This document shows, piece after piece, positions 37,893 to 46,203 of a stretch of 64,000 nucleotides of DNA (position 1 is the first letter of the stretch; each line of letters opens with the position of its first letter). The stretch comes from Colwellia sp. GTDB taxonomy: Bacteria; Pseudomonadota; Gammaproteobacteria; Enterobacterales; Alteromonadaceae. Position numbers and translations under genes: made by a program. The stretch covers positions 186,001 through 250,000 of the forward strand of contig JABSOZ010000002.1 in assembly GCA_013215295.1 (NCBI GenBank). Reading direction: 5' to 3'. The notes beneath the pieces were generated by a model. The model had not been told where the DNA came from. It worked only from the letters and a program-made list of their open reading frames with translations, and made no database searches.

Positions 37893-38627
37893 ATGAAAAA
37901 CACAACAAATCTTTCACCTTCAACCTTAATAGAATTAATGGAAAATCAACGCTTCGGTGTTGAATATCAACCTATTATTTGCCTCAAAAATCAAGAAATA
38001 TATGCATATGAATGCCTATCAAGATTTTTCAATAAAGACAGTTCAACAATAAGGCCTGACCTTGTTTATTCTTCTTTACATGACAGCCCATTAAGTTTGT
38101 TCCAAGTTGAATACCAACAGAAAAAGCTACAGCTATCATATGCGCCTAATCAAGTAGACATATTTGTAAATTTAGACCAAGACTCTTATTTTTCAACAGG
38201 CGCATTAAAAAGTGACAATCCTTTTTTGAAGTTATTTAAAAGTTTTGAAAAATCAAAAATTATTGTTGAGCTTATCGAGAATTCTGAAATAAACGATGCA
38301 ATTATGAGTTTAGCGATGATAGATAACTTATCCAAAAATAATATTCATACCGCGATTGACGATCTTTGCAACCCACAATCTATGGTATCAACAGCCGTGA
38401 TCCAATTAGTTGATTATATTAAACTTGATAAATATGTAGTCAGTAATAAATCTAATAGAAACTTTATGCTTCTTGTTAAATCATTAATCAGCTACGCCCA
38501 CAATACGAATAAAAAAGTCATATTAGAGGGCATTGAAACTTTAGAGGATGCGCAGTTTGCCAAACAATTAAATGTAGATTTTGTTCAAGGTTTTCTGTAC
38601 CGACATCTCTTTAAAAATGTTAATTAA
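37893..38627 (+). CDS. EAL-domain cyclic-di-GMP phosphodiesterase
   Basis: A 244-residue protein made of one EAL domain with no sensor or transmembrane part. Residues that bind metal and substrate are mostly kept: ExLxR as ECLSR, Asn in NLDQD, Glu in VELIEN, the Asp pair in IDDLC, Lys in YIKLDK, Glu in LEGIET and QGFLYR. The loop after the Asp pair (CNPQS) departs from the usual FGTG, so activity is likely but not certain. A Fur box lies upstream, hinting at iron-linked control of c-di-GMP. Confidence 0.85.
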   Translation: MKNTTNLSPSTLIELMENQRFGVEYQPIICLKNQEIYAYECLSRFFNKDSSTIRPDLVYSSLHDSPLSLFQVEYQQKKLQLSYAPNQVDIFVNLDQDSYFSTGALKSDNPFLKLFKSFEKSKIIVELIENSEINDAIMSLAMIDNLSKNNIHTAIDDLCNPQSMVSTAVIQLVDYIKLDKYVVSNKSNRNFMLLVKSLISYAHNTNKKVILEGIETLEDAQFAKQLNVDFVQGFLYRHLFKNVN

Positions 38628-38709
38628 CATACTAACGGCTAGACTTATCATAAAACTGTACTATGATTATTTGTTAAAGCAAATTCGAATAAAATATTAA
38701 AAGGATTTA

Positions 38710-38913
38710 ATGATGGAATTTTCCACACCCAATGCAATACGACAAATAAAAGCTAATACGCATAAAAACATCTGGGTTGAAGGTCAAAAGCAATGCCCCT
38801 TACAAGCAATGTCTTTTGCATTCAATTATCATACACTCAATATTATTGACTCTGCTGAAGGGTTGAATATACAAGGAGTTGTTCCCGTTTCTGGTTATAG
38901 AGATTCGGAGTAA
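38710..38913 (+). CDS. Small hypothetical protein
   Basis: A 67-residue protein with no recognised domain. It starts at a tandem ATG with AAAGGA 8 bp upstream, and it lies between the EAL gene and the yceI terminator. One Cys and several aromatic residues; no signal peptide. Good ribosome site and clear end make it a likely gene. Confidence 0.5.
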   Translation: MMEFSTPNAIRQIKANTHKNIWVEGQKQCPLQAMSFAFNYHTLNIIDSAEGLNIQGVVPVSGYRDSE

Positions 38914-38926
38914 CCCTTAATTTTTT

Positions 38927-38957
38927 GTAAAAAAAAGCTAGCATAAACGCTAGCTTT
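38927..38957 (-). terminator. Terminator of the yceI operon
   Basis: On the minus strand AAAGCTAGC (38957-38949) pairs with GCTAGCTTT (38942-38934) around a 6-nt loop and is followed by a run of T. It lies 75 bp past the yceI stop and may also stop plus-strand transcripts from the small gene. Confidence 0.85.
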
Positions 38958-39032
38958 CGACTTTTACATGAATGAGTTAAGCTTACACATTAGCAACCTT
39001 AAACAGCACTAAAAATAACCGCTTAATAATAG

Positions 39033-39617
39033 CTACTTCCTCACACCTTCAATATGAAACTCTAGTTCTACATGTGACGATGCAGGGCCTAAGTTTGCAG
39101 GAATACCAAAATCCGCTAAACCAATTCTAGTGGTACCGGCAAAACCAACACGATAACCACCCCAAGGATCTTTACCTTCACCAATTTTAACTGCATCAAT
39201 AATAATTTCTTTACTGATACCATGCAAAGTTAGCAGACCTTTAATTTCTATTTTATTAGCGCCCATATCACTGAATTTAGAACTAACAAACTTTGCGTTG
39301 CCAAATTTATCAGCATCAAGAAAGTCATCACTGCGAACATGTTTGTCTCGTTCTGCATGATTAGAATTTAAGCTAGTTGTGTCAACTGACATTTCAATTT
39401 TTGCAGATGATAAGTCATCAGCATCATAACTAAAGCTACCACTAAACTTATCAAATCGTCCCGTTAACCAACTATAACCTAAGTGCTGGATCTTAAAGTT
39501 TATCGAGGCATGAGCACCTTTATAGTCAACGATATAATCAGCAGCATTAGCTGTAGACGTTGCCACCATTCCTAGTGATAAAAGTGATAATGTCGATGCT
39601 AATAATAATCTTTTCAT
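39033..39617 (-). CDS. YceI-family periplasmic protein
   Basis: A 194-residue secreted protein of the YceI lipocalin-like family that binds polyisoprenoids. Signal peptide with AxA cleavage near residue 25 (TANAAD). Family segments are HASINFKIQHLGYSWLTGRF and ITGLLTLHGIS-like (here IKGLLTLHGISKEI). It follows the cytochrome b561 gene after 38 bp, a widespread pairing that suggests a quinone-related role. Confidence 0.9.
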   Translation of the reverse strand: MKRLLLASTLSLLSLGMVATSTANAADYIVDYKGAHASINFKIQHLGYSWLTGRFDKFSGSFSYDADDLSSAKIEMSVDTTSLNSNHAERDKHVRSDDFLDADKFGNAKFVSSKFSDMGANKIEIKGLLTLHGISKEIIIDAVKIGEGKDPWGGYRVGFAGTTRIGLADFGIPANLGPASSHVELEFHIEGVRK

Positions 39618-39655
39618 GTGTACCCTTAATTGTTAATTTTTTTGTTAAATCAAAT

Positions 39656-40210
39656 CTAATGTTTAGTCGCTCGATAACCCAGCATTCTCAATAGTGTTTT
39701 GTCTTTGTCGATAAAGTGATGTTTCAATGCAGCCAATGCATGTAAAAAAACAGTAAAAATCAAAACATAAGCAAGATACTTATGAACCATACCTGAGATA
39801 TCTTCTTGATCTGTAAATAATTGACCAAAGCTCATTATTGATACCATTTGAAAAACTTCTATTGCTCGACCATCTGCCGTTGAAATTAAATATCCACTCA
39901 ACATCAAAACAAAAAGCGCAGCATAAAGAAAACTATGCACAAAATGCCCCAATTTTTTTTCTGTATTACTATGATTAATAAGAGGTTGAGTTTTTATTTG
40001 GCTCTTTTTCCACAATACACGTAAAACCATGAGAAAAAATAAAGTAATACCGATGCTCTTGTGCAGGTCCGGCCCTTTTTTGTTCCATGGATCATAATAA
40101 CCAAGATCTACCATCCAGTAGCCTAAGCCAAAAAGTCCAATAACAACTAAAGCAACTAGCCAATGTAAAAGAATAGTGACCCAGCCATAATGGCTTATTG
40201 TGTTTTTCAT
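39656..40210 (-). CDS. Cytochrome b561 family protein
   Basis: A 184-residue four-helix membrane protein expected to bind two b-type haems. Histidines on helices are seen in ILLHWLVAL, DLHKSIGI, HSFLYAAL and VFLHALAALKHHF. First gene of a two-gene operon with YceI. It probably moves electrons from quinol to a periplasmic partner or acceptor. Confidence 0.88.
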   Translation of the reverse strand: MKNTISHYGWVTILLHWLVALVVIGLFGLGYWMVDLGYYDPWNKKGPDLHKSIGITLFFLMVLRVLWKKSQIKTQPLINHSNTEKKLGHFVHSFLYAALFVLMLSGYLISTADGRAIEVFQMVSIMSFGQLFTDQEDISGMVHKYLAYVLIFTVFLHALAALKHHFIDKDKTLLRMLGYRATKH

Positions 40211-40530
40211 TGATATTCCGATATTTGTTAAAGTGATGCGAAGGACTTTACTGCTAATAATATTATATGAATTTTAACTGAACATTAAGCACCTAAAAAG
40301 TGACTCATTGTTTCCATTTAGTGGCTAATGAAAGTAATAAGTTCCTTCCTTATGTGACTCATACCACTCGTTTTCAGTGGAATTGTTCCATAAGAAAATT
40401 TCAACTGAAAATTACTTTAAACAATTATTGTTCAAGAGTAAGTAGACTGGCATAATTTGGTAAAACAGGTTCTTGCGAACAAATAAATCTAAAGCAACGA
40501 ACTACATTTATTTAAAGAGCTATTGGTCAT
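40211..40530. other. Divergent gap before the b561 operon and the LRR gene
   Basis: This 320-bp gap must hold divergent promoters. It contains a direct repeat GTGACTCAT at 40300-40308 and 40354-40362, 54 bp apart, with the near-palindromic core TGACTCA. A small hairpin CCACT/AGTGG lies at 40364-40380. No ORF is seen. Confidence 0.35.
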
Positions 40531-41190
40531 ATGATTCGAATTCATTGTTTATTTCTCCTTATGGGCTATGCCCTTGCTACTTCTTTACCCGTAATAGCAA
40601 GCAATACGGTATTGCAATTAAAACTTATCGACAAAGCTTTATCTGACTGTATTACGGCAAAAGCCAAGAAACATGACTGGCAGACTGTGGAAGATATTCA
40701 TACATTAAAATGTCATGGTCTGGATATCAGAAGCATTGAAGGCCTAAATGCATTAACACAACTAAAATCACTGTCGTTATACAACAACAAGCTAGAAAAC
40801 ATTGATTTGCGTAAGTTTAATCAGCTAGAGTACGTCAACATTGCTAATAATAAACTACGTACTATTTACCTGACGAATTTATCGCATTTACACACATTGT
40901 ATTTATTTAAAAACAAGCTTGTCACAGTAGATTTTACTGGATTAAATAAACTGTCAAAGATACGAATAACTAACAACCTACTGTCATCTCTAGATATTTC
41001 GCCCTTAATATCACTAGAAAAAGCTTATTTCTTTGACAACAAGTTAGAAGAGTTAATTGTTAAAGGTTTACCTAAATTGAAATTTATTGAATTAAGACAG
41101 AATCCGATGCCGGATGAGGTATACGACAGATACGATGCACTTGACGGCATTACCATTGTTCATGATGGCAATGCCGATGACTGGAAATAA
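40531..41190 (+). CDS. Secreted leucine-rich-repeat protein
   Basis: A 219-residue protein with a signal peptide (cleaved near residue 24). It has about six LRR units of 20-22 residues with the pattern LxxLxLxxNKL, for example LKSLSLYNNKLENID and LHTLYLFKNKLVTVD. The repeats make up most of the protein, and the C-terminus is short. Such domains bind proteins. The partner is unknown. It has no membrane anchor after the signal, so it is probably periplasmic or exported. Confidence 0.8.
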   Translation: MIRIHCLFLLMGYALATSLPVIASNTVLQLKLIDKALSDCITAKAKKHDWQTVEDIHTLKCHGLDIRSIEGLNALTQLKSLSLYNNKLENIDLRKFNQLEYVNIANNKLRTIYLTNLSHLHTLYLFKNKLVTVDFTGLNKLSKIRITNNLLSSLDISPLISLEKAYFFDNKLEELIVKGLPKLKFIELRQNPMPDEVYDRYDALDGITIVHDGNADDWK

Positions 41191-41228
41191 AGCGGCTTTT
41201 ACCCCCTAAATTAAATGAGATAAAATCG

Positions 41229-42515
41229 CTAAATATTATACGCAACTGAAGCAAACCAGGTGGTTAAATCATGGTTTGCTTGACCAAAATCACCTAAGCC
41301 TTCATTCGTTTTATAAGCGGCATAAACCAATTTAAATTCCCATTTACGGCTCGCTCTATAAGCTAGTTCTATATTAAATTCATTCCCAATATTTACACTG
41401 GATTCATAATCTGCAAATTTATGATAAACAGCTCTCCAACGAATTTTATTTAATCGTCCTCGATAGGTAATATATTGATCTCTCAAGCCCGATTGCATGT
41501 CATAACCTGATACCACGTCTGCCCAACCTTGAAATTTGTGATTGGTTCCTAATGGCGTTATAAAAGTATGTTGGTTATCTTCACTAAAAATCTCTTGACT
41601 GAATTGAAATATATGACTTTTATATTGAAGACTTGCTTCAAGTAAACTGTACCAAGCCTGATAATGCCAAGGGTTATTATATTTATTTTCTTGTAAAGCA
41701 TACTCGGCGGTATAACGATATTTTATTTTGCTTGGCTTGAACTCATCATTGATACGAATACCTCGGGTATTTGTTGAAAAATGAGTTTGGTTGTTATTTT
41801 CAACTAAGTAATTGTATGCAACAAAAGTTAAATTGTTGTCCGTTTTAAATTCAACATTCAGTAAATGCGCGTTGATTGAATGCTCACCAAGTTCATTGGT
41901 AGGCCTTTGTTCGATATATCCTAAAAGATAATCGTCATGTCTTACATCATTTTTTATTATTGCAGATTTTGCGCCTTTTCCGAAGATTCGGTTCACTTTA
42001 TTACTATATGCATATTGAACATGCCAGTTCATTTGGTCATTAAAATCAAATTTCAATGCATCAAAGTTTTGTGGCGTTTGCCAAAAATCAACGCCACCAA
42101 TAAAACGTTCATTATCAAAGGATAAATTTTGACGTCCTAGTTTAACTTTCCAATTTTCTTCACTGTCATAAGCCAAAACCATCTTACTCAAATTAAAGCC
42201 TTCAGGATCGGGTATAGGTGATGTATTTTTCTTAACGGCAACCGAGTTATAATCACCATCATTGAAGGCAAAAACATAATTAGGCTGAACTTTCAATTGC
42301 CATTGATTAGCCTCATCAAGTAAGAATGTTGAAGTTAAATTAATGCGAGTCGTGAATGCTTTGGCATCGCCTAGCCATGTATCGTCAACACTTTGATAAC
42401 GGGTTCTCATCCCTATTTCATGTTCACCCGGGATATGCTCAAATTCATTAGCCATAACATCAAATTCAGCGATGAACATAAAAGTAAAAAGTAGTACTAC
42501 ATTAATTCTAAGCAT
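41229..42515 (-). CDS. Alginate-export-like outer-membrane beta-barrel protein
   Basis: A 428-residue protein with a signal peptide (cleaved near VMA-NE) and alternating beta-strand pattern ending in FASVAYNI. Segments such as VKLGRQNLSFDNERFIGGVDFWQTPQNFD match the alginate-export (AlgE-like) barrel domain (cited in part). The start at 42515 overlaps the anti-sigma stop by 8 bp, so its translation may be coupled. No alginate genes are nearby, so the substrate is not implied. Confidence 0.75.
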   Translation of the reverse strand: MLRINVVLLFTFMFIAEFDVMANEFEHIPGEHEIGMRTRYQSVDDTWLGDAKAFTTRINLTSTFLLDEANQWQLKVQPNYVFAFNDGDYNSVAVKKNTSPIPDPEGFNLSKMVLAYDSEENWKVKLGRQNLSFDNERFIGGVDFWQTPQNFDALKFDFNDQMNWHVQYAYSNKVNRIFGKGAKSAIIKNDVRHDDYLLGYIEQRPTNELGEHSINAHLLNVEFKTDNNLTFVAYNYLVENNNQTHFSTNTRGIRINDEFKPSKIKYRYTAEYALQENKYNNPWHYQAWYSLLEASLQYKSHIFQFSQEIFSEDNQHTFITPLGTNHKFQGWADVVSGYDMQSGLRDQYITYRGRLNKIRWRAVYHKFADYESSVNIGNEFNIELAYRASRKWEFKLVYAAYKTNEGLGDFGQANHDLTTWFASVAYNI

Positions 42516-43350
42516 TGCTATCCCATTCTTGTAGGCGAACACATAGGCCCCTCGAAATAATCACTTCACTGGGTTCACCAATAGGCGAACCGCCTGCCTC
42601 TTCCATCGTGACAATAAGTGATTCTGAGTCTTTAATTAATCGCCATTGAGCCTGTGTTAATTGTTGTTCTATCAAACTTTTCCCCTGTGGGATCACACCT
42701 AAACTGCGAGCTTGTGCGTCGGTTTTTGACACCACCCAGAGTTCTAATGATTGTTCAGTATCAATATCTGGAATATTAATAACATGAACGACTAGTTTTT
42801 GTGAGTCGCCATAAGTGCTTGCGACTAGATGAGCTGAACCTTGTTGATCTGTTAATACCGCAACATAGCTGAGTTGTTCCGGAGCATGCGCGAATGGATT
42901 AACAATCAATGTCGCTAACACTAATACAACGACAGAGAAAGCGGCCGATAAACGATAGGCTGGTACAGAAAAATTGGACGACGAAAATATATTATCAGAC
43001 CACCAATCCGTAACTTTAGAAAATAAGCTTTGCTTTTCATTCGGTAACTGACTGACTTTTATTGTTTCATGTTTAGCTTCAGTATCAATTTTGAGAGCTT
43101 GTGCGATAATCGCCCAGCTATTGTCGTGCGGTGGTACTTCAACAGTTTTCTGATCAATGCTGACTAATTTTTCTTGCCAAAAGTTAATACGGTTTTCAAG
43201 CGCTTCATTATCTTTACATAATGAAACAACGCGTTGCCACACGAGTGGCGTGAGCGTACCAAGCACAAATTGGCTAGCAAGGTGATCAACTACATTAGTT
43301 TGCTGATAACGTGCTGCTTTATTTGTCATATTACCTATTCGCTCAGACAT
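42508..43350 (-). CDS. Anti-sigma factor, RskA type
   Basis: A 280-residue single-pass membrane protein. The N-terminal cytoplasmic part is helical (HLASQFVLGTLTPLVWQRV), the membrane helix is about 140-160, and the periplasmic RskA domain follows, with the segments QSLELWVVSKTDAQARSLGVIPQ and VTMEEAGGSPIGEPSEVI (cited in parts). Start at 43350 has AAGGAG 8 bp upstream and overlaps the sigma gene by 16 bp. It is expected to hold the sigma factor until an envelope signal leads to its release. Confidence 0.9.
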   Translation of the reverse strand: MSERIGNMTNKAARYQQTNVVDHLASQFVLGTLTPLVWQRVVSLCKDNEALENRINFWQEKLVSIDQKTVEVPPHDNSWAIIAQALKIDTEAKHETIKVSQLPNEKQSLFSKVTDWWSDNIFSSSNFSVPAYRLSAAFSVVVLVLATLIVNPFAHAPEQLSYVAVLTDQQGSAHLVASTYGDSQKLVVHVINIPDIDTEQSLELWVVSKTDAQARSLGVIPQGKSLIEQQLTQAQWRLIKDSESLIVTMEEAGGSPIGEPSEVIISRGLCVRLQEWDSNA

Positions 43351-43997
43351 AATTGTAATCTCCTTAAGCCTCTTCTGATCCAAGACTTAATGGTATTAAC
43401 CGGCGTTTCAAAATAACTAGAAATATCTTCACGGCTATAACCGTACATATAAGCCATTAATATTGATTGGCTTTGTTTTTTCTCTAATTTACTCAAGCAA
43501 TTATTAAGTGTTTGTTCACTATGTTCACCTAACCCTATCGATTCTGATTGCAATGCAATTTCATCAAAACGTGTTTCCCACAGTTCGAACTCATTGAACT
43601 CAACCGTATCGTGTTGGTGCCGCCTTTTATCATAACGAAGTCGATCATAGGCTCGATACCGTACAATAGACGCTAACCATGTAAAAGCTTTGCCTTTATC
43701 CGCATCAAATAGGTCTCGGTTTTGCCAAATTTGAATAAACGCTTCTTGTAAAACTTCATTGGCACTTTCAACCTGACGCGTTATCCGGTAAGCAATACCA
43801 TTTAAGCGCCCTGCTGTTTTTTGATATAGGATTGAAAAAGCACGCGAGTCACCCAATTTACATTGAGCTAACAGTTCAACGAGTTCATCTTCAGAGTTAT
43901 CAGAAAGTTGTTCAATGCTAGGAAGATCCATAGATTTTTGTACTTCTTTTAAACCATTGTACATATTAACAACCATTACTTTAGCAATTGTACCCAT
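43335..43997 (-). CDS. ECF sigma factor (SigK-like)
   Basis: A 220-residue extracytoplasmic-function sigma factor. Region 2 shows FSILYQKTAGRLNGIAYRI, QEAFIQIWQNRDLFD and AFTWLASIVRYRAYDRLR. Region 4 shows QSILMAYMYGYSREDISSYF and VNTIKSWIRRGLRRL. The start is uncertain: ATG 43997 or TTG 44003, with no strong ribosome site, and ATGs at later codons are possible. It overlaps its anti-sigma gene. Confidence 0.93.
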   Translation of the reverse strand: MGTIAKVMVVNMYNGLKEVQKSMDLPSIEQLSDNSEDELVELLAQCKLGDSRAFSILYQKTAGRLNGIAYRITRQVESANEVLQEAFIQIWQNRDLFDADKGKAFTWLASIVRYRAYDRLRYDKRRHQHDTVEFNEFELWETRFDEIALQSESIGLGEHSEQTLNNCLSKLEKKQSQSILMAYMYGYSREDISSYFETPVNTIKSWIRRGLRRLQLCLSE

Positions 43998-44004
43998 TAA
44001 CAAT

Positions 44005-44041
44005 CAAGACGTGAGTACATAACAACTTAACTCACGTCTTG
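44005..44041. terminator. 12-bp inverted repeat between barrel and sigma genes
   Basis: CAAGACGTGAGT (44005-44016) pairs with ACTCACGTCTTG (44030-44041). There is no T-run on the minus strand after it. It lies 19 bp past the barrel stop and 7 bp before the sigma start, so it may separate the two halves of the cluster, act as an attenuator, or be a binding site. Confidence 0.5.
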
Positions 44042-44059
44042 ATAAAACCATTATAAACC

Positions 44060-45226
44060 CTAAAAATAGAAGTGGCTTTGGATAAAGACCATATCGCTAT
44101 TTTGTTGTGGCTTTTGTGGTATGTCCTGTTTCAACCTAAAGCCAAGTCGTAATTGCACATTCGATAAAGGTGTATATTCGGTGATAAACGAATACCTTGT
44201 CTGCTCATCTTCATCAACGTCTTGGTCTGGATCAAAAAATTCTGCCGTTAACTTAAAGTTCCAACCTTGTCGCCACTGGTAATTAACTTCCGCTAATGTC
44301 ACTAATTGTTTGATATCTTGCTGAGTAAAACTATTCGATTTTTCTAACGTCAAATAATCTATTTCTGCGAGAAATGTTAAATCTCGCCATTGCGCGCCGC
44401 CATATAAATTCAACATTTGTACTTGCTGGTCACCATCATTGAGCACAGCACTCATTCCTAACCGAAAGCTAGAAAACAAATGTTCAACCCTCAGACCATA
44501 GAGCAAACTATCATCATTATTACTGGCTTGACTTGTACCATTGGCTACATAGAAATTTGCCGATGTGTTTTTATAACTGACACCATATTCAACGCCATTA
44601 TCGCTATTATCAAAATTCATCCCGGTAACTTGTCGAATAAATGCAGAATCGTCTTCTATGCGTAATCCGTAAGGTAAGAATAGCTTCCCGGCTTTAAGAT
44701 AACTACCGTCGAAAAGATTATTTTGTTCAAACTGATACATCACCAAAGCTTCACGGTTAATTGCACTGCCTGGTGCCACTTGTTGGTCAATGTATAGCGA
44801 CAATCCTGAGTCAGGTATTTCTATATTGAGATACAGTTGAGTACTAGAAATTTCAAAACCTTGACTGGTGTTATCTGATTTTTGTGCTGTTTTTTGATAA
44901 GTACCATTGAACCTTGAATCAGCGCCTACGGTTAGATATTGAGTTAACCTCGCAAGCTTTCCACTGTCATAACTACTCGCTTTTGCTGGTAATAAATTTT
45001 GACCGTAGATTCGCCCAAAGTCATTACGTAATCCGCCGCCATTAGGGTTAACATGACAAGCAGCGCATTTTAGGTTGTTTTTTATCGCCAGATAAGGCTC
45101 TGCTTTTATAGTAAAACTGATTGAAAGGGATATAAATAACAGCCCAGTTAACAACCAAATTAATATTTCTGTACTAAAAGGTTTATTGTCAGCTTTAAGA
45201 ACGTCTGTTTTATAAAGAAATTTCAT
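44060..45226 (-). CDS. Outer-membrane barrel with an N-terminal CxxCH haem motif
   Basis: A 388-residue protein with a hydrophobic signal segment, one c-type haem motif CAACH followed by VNPNGGGLRNDFGRIYG, then an alternating beta pattern ending in Phe (SHFYF), typical of a porin. It lies directly after a haem-motif lipoprotein and overlaps it by 17 bp. Start is chosen at 45226 (GGGG about 10 bp before); longer starts run further into the neighbour. It may form an electron or solute conduit. Not identified by name. Confidence 0.7.
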   Translation of the reverse strand: MKFLYKTDVLKADNKPFSTEILIWLLTGLLFISLSISFTIKAEPYLAIKNNLKCAACHVNPNGGGLRNDFGRIYGQNLLPAKASSYDSGKLARLTQYLTVGADSRFNGTYQKTAQKSDNTSQGFEISSTQLYLNIEIPDSGLSLYIDQQVAPGSAINREALVMYQFEQNNLFDGSYLKAGKLFLPYGLRIEDDSAFIRQVTGMNFDNSDNGVEYGVSYKNTSANFYVANGTSQASNNDDSLLYGLRVEHLFSSFRLGMSAVLNDGDQQVQMLNLYGGAQWRDLTFLAEIDYLTLEKSNSFTQQDIKQLVTLAEVNYQWRQGWNFKLTAEFFDPDQDVDEDEQTRYSFITEYTPLSNVQLRLGFRLKQDIPQKPQQNSDMVFIQSHFYF

Positions 45227-46121
45227 AATTAAATACCCCGCCTTCTGTCCCATTTTCATCACCATCAAGTTGTTGACCTAAACGTGTCGCAAGCGTTGAG
45301 ATTGTTGGATTGTTTAACTGAATGTTTAAGTGAGTAAGATCTGAACTCAATTGTGTTAAATTTAGTTGTAATGAGTAATCATTAATAATCTTCAATTCCA
45401 TATTCTCTGTTGCTAAAAACCAGCTATCATCAGTTTGTAAAATATCGTTATTAGTTGCCTTAACTAAAAGTTGCTCAACGGTTAACCCCTCAAAATCCAT
45501 TGATTTATTAAACCAAAATACAACAATTAGGCTGCCTTCTTGTTGCCATTGATAAGAAACTCGGTATTCACCTCTATCGTTATCATGCAGTATGCGCATT
45601 GATCTATTGCCTTCTTCTTGAGTAACACGACTAACTAACGCGGGTATATTGCTACTTTGTGGAGCTAAGGCACCTTGATCTATCCATAGTTTTATTGCAT
45701 TAATTGCATCTGCAGGTAAAGAAGGTTGTCCCAATGGCATACGGCTTCCCGCTCGGCTGTCACCGGTTACTTTTAAATATAAATAACTCTTTAACGCATC
45801 CCCTGGTAATACACGCTTAAATTCTGGGTTAGATGAATTAACGTTAATTAAGTGAGCAATCGTATTTTCAATGCTTGATAAGTTTTGTCCTGCAGCAGGA
45901 TTTGCACCACCATGACAAGTTGAACAAATAGGTGTAAATACATGTTCTTGGAGTGAAGTTAGTGTTGGTTGAATACTTTTGTCAGCAGAGTCATCTTGTT
46001 CTTCATTAGCGACAACAATAACTTCTTCAAGTGGTCTGCCTTGCTCGGTTAAATCTTCGCCACTACCCGACTCGCAGCCTGATACCAGTATAATGAAACT
46101 TATAATGACAATTTTTTTCAT
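45210..46121 (-). CDS. Lipoprotein with a cytochrome-c-like domain
   Basis: A 303-residue lipoprotein: signal with lipobox VSGC at about residue 15, a domain with CSTCHGG and a possible Met ligand RMPLGQP about 60 residues later, then a C-terminal beta-rich domain. One haem is expected. TGAGA lies 8 bp before the ATG 46121; a longer start (46127) is close. It lies between the repeat lipoprotein and the haem-motif barrel. Confidence 0.7.
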   Translation of the reverse strand: MKKIVIISFIILVSGCESGSGEDLTEQGRPLEEVIVVANEEQDDSADKSIQPTLTSLQEHVFTPICSTCHGGANPAAGQNLSSIENTIAHLINVNSSNPEFKRVLPGDALKSYLYLKVTGDSRAGSRMPLGQPSLPADAINAIKLWIDQGALAPQSSNIPALVSRVTQEEGNRSMRILHDNDRGEYRVSYQWQQEGSLIVVFWFNKSMDFEGLTVEQLLVKATNNDILQTDDSWFLATENMELKIINDYSLQLNLTQLSSDLTHLNIQLNNPTISTLATRLGQQLDGDENGTEGGVFNYEISL

Positions 46122-46203
46122 GTTCATTCTCAGCTTGAATCTTTGAATAAAAAGTAAACATGCTGACAAAGTACTCAGCATGTTTACTTTAATTAACGAT
46201 CAA

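Noticed and set aside
41229-42515. Alginate biosynthesis locus
   Set aside because: Only a barrel similar to the export family is present; no polymerase or epimerase genes are nearby.
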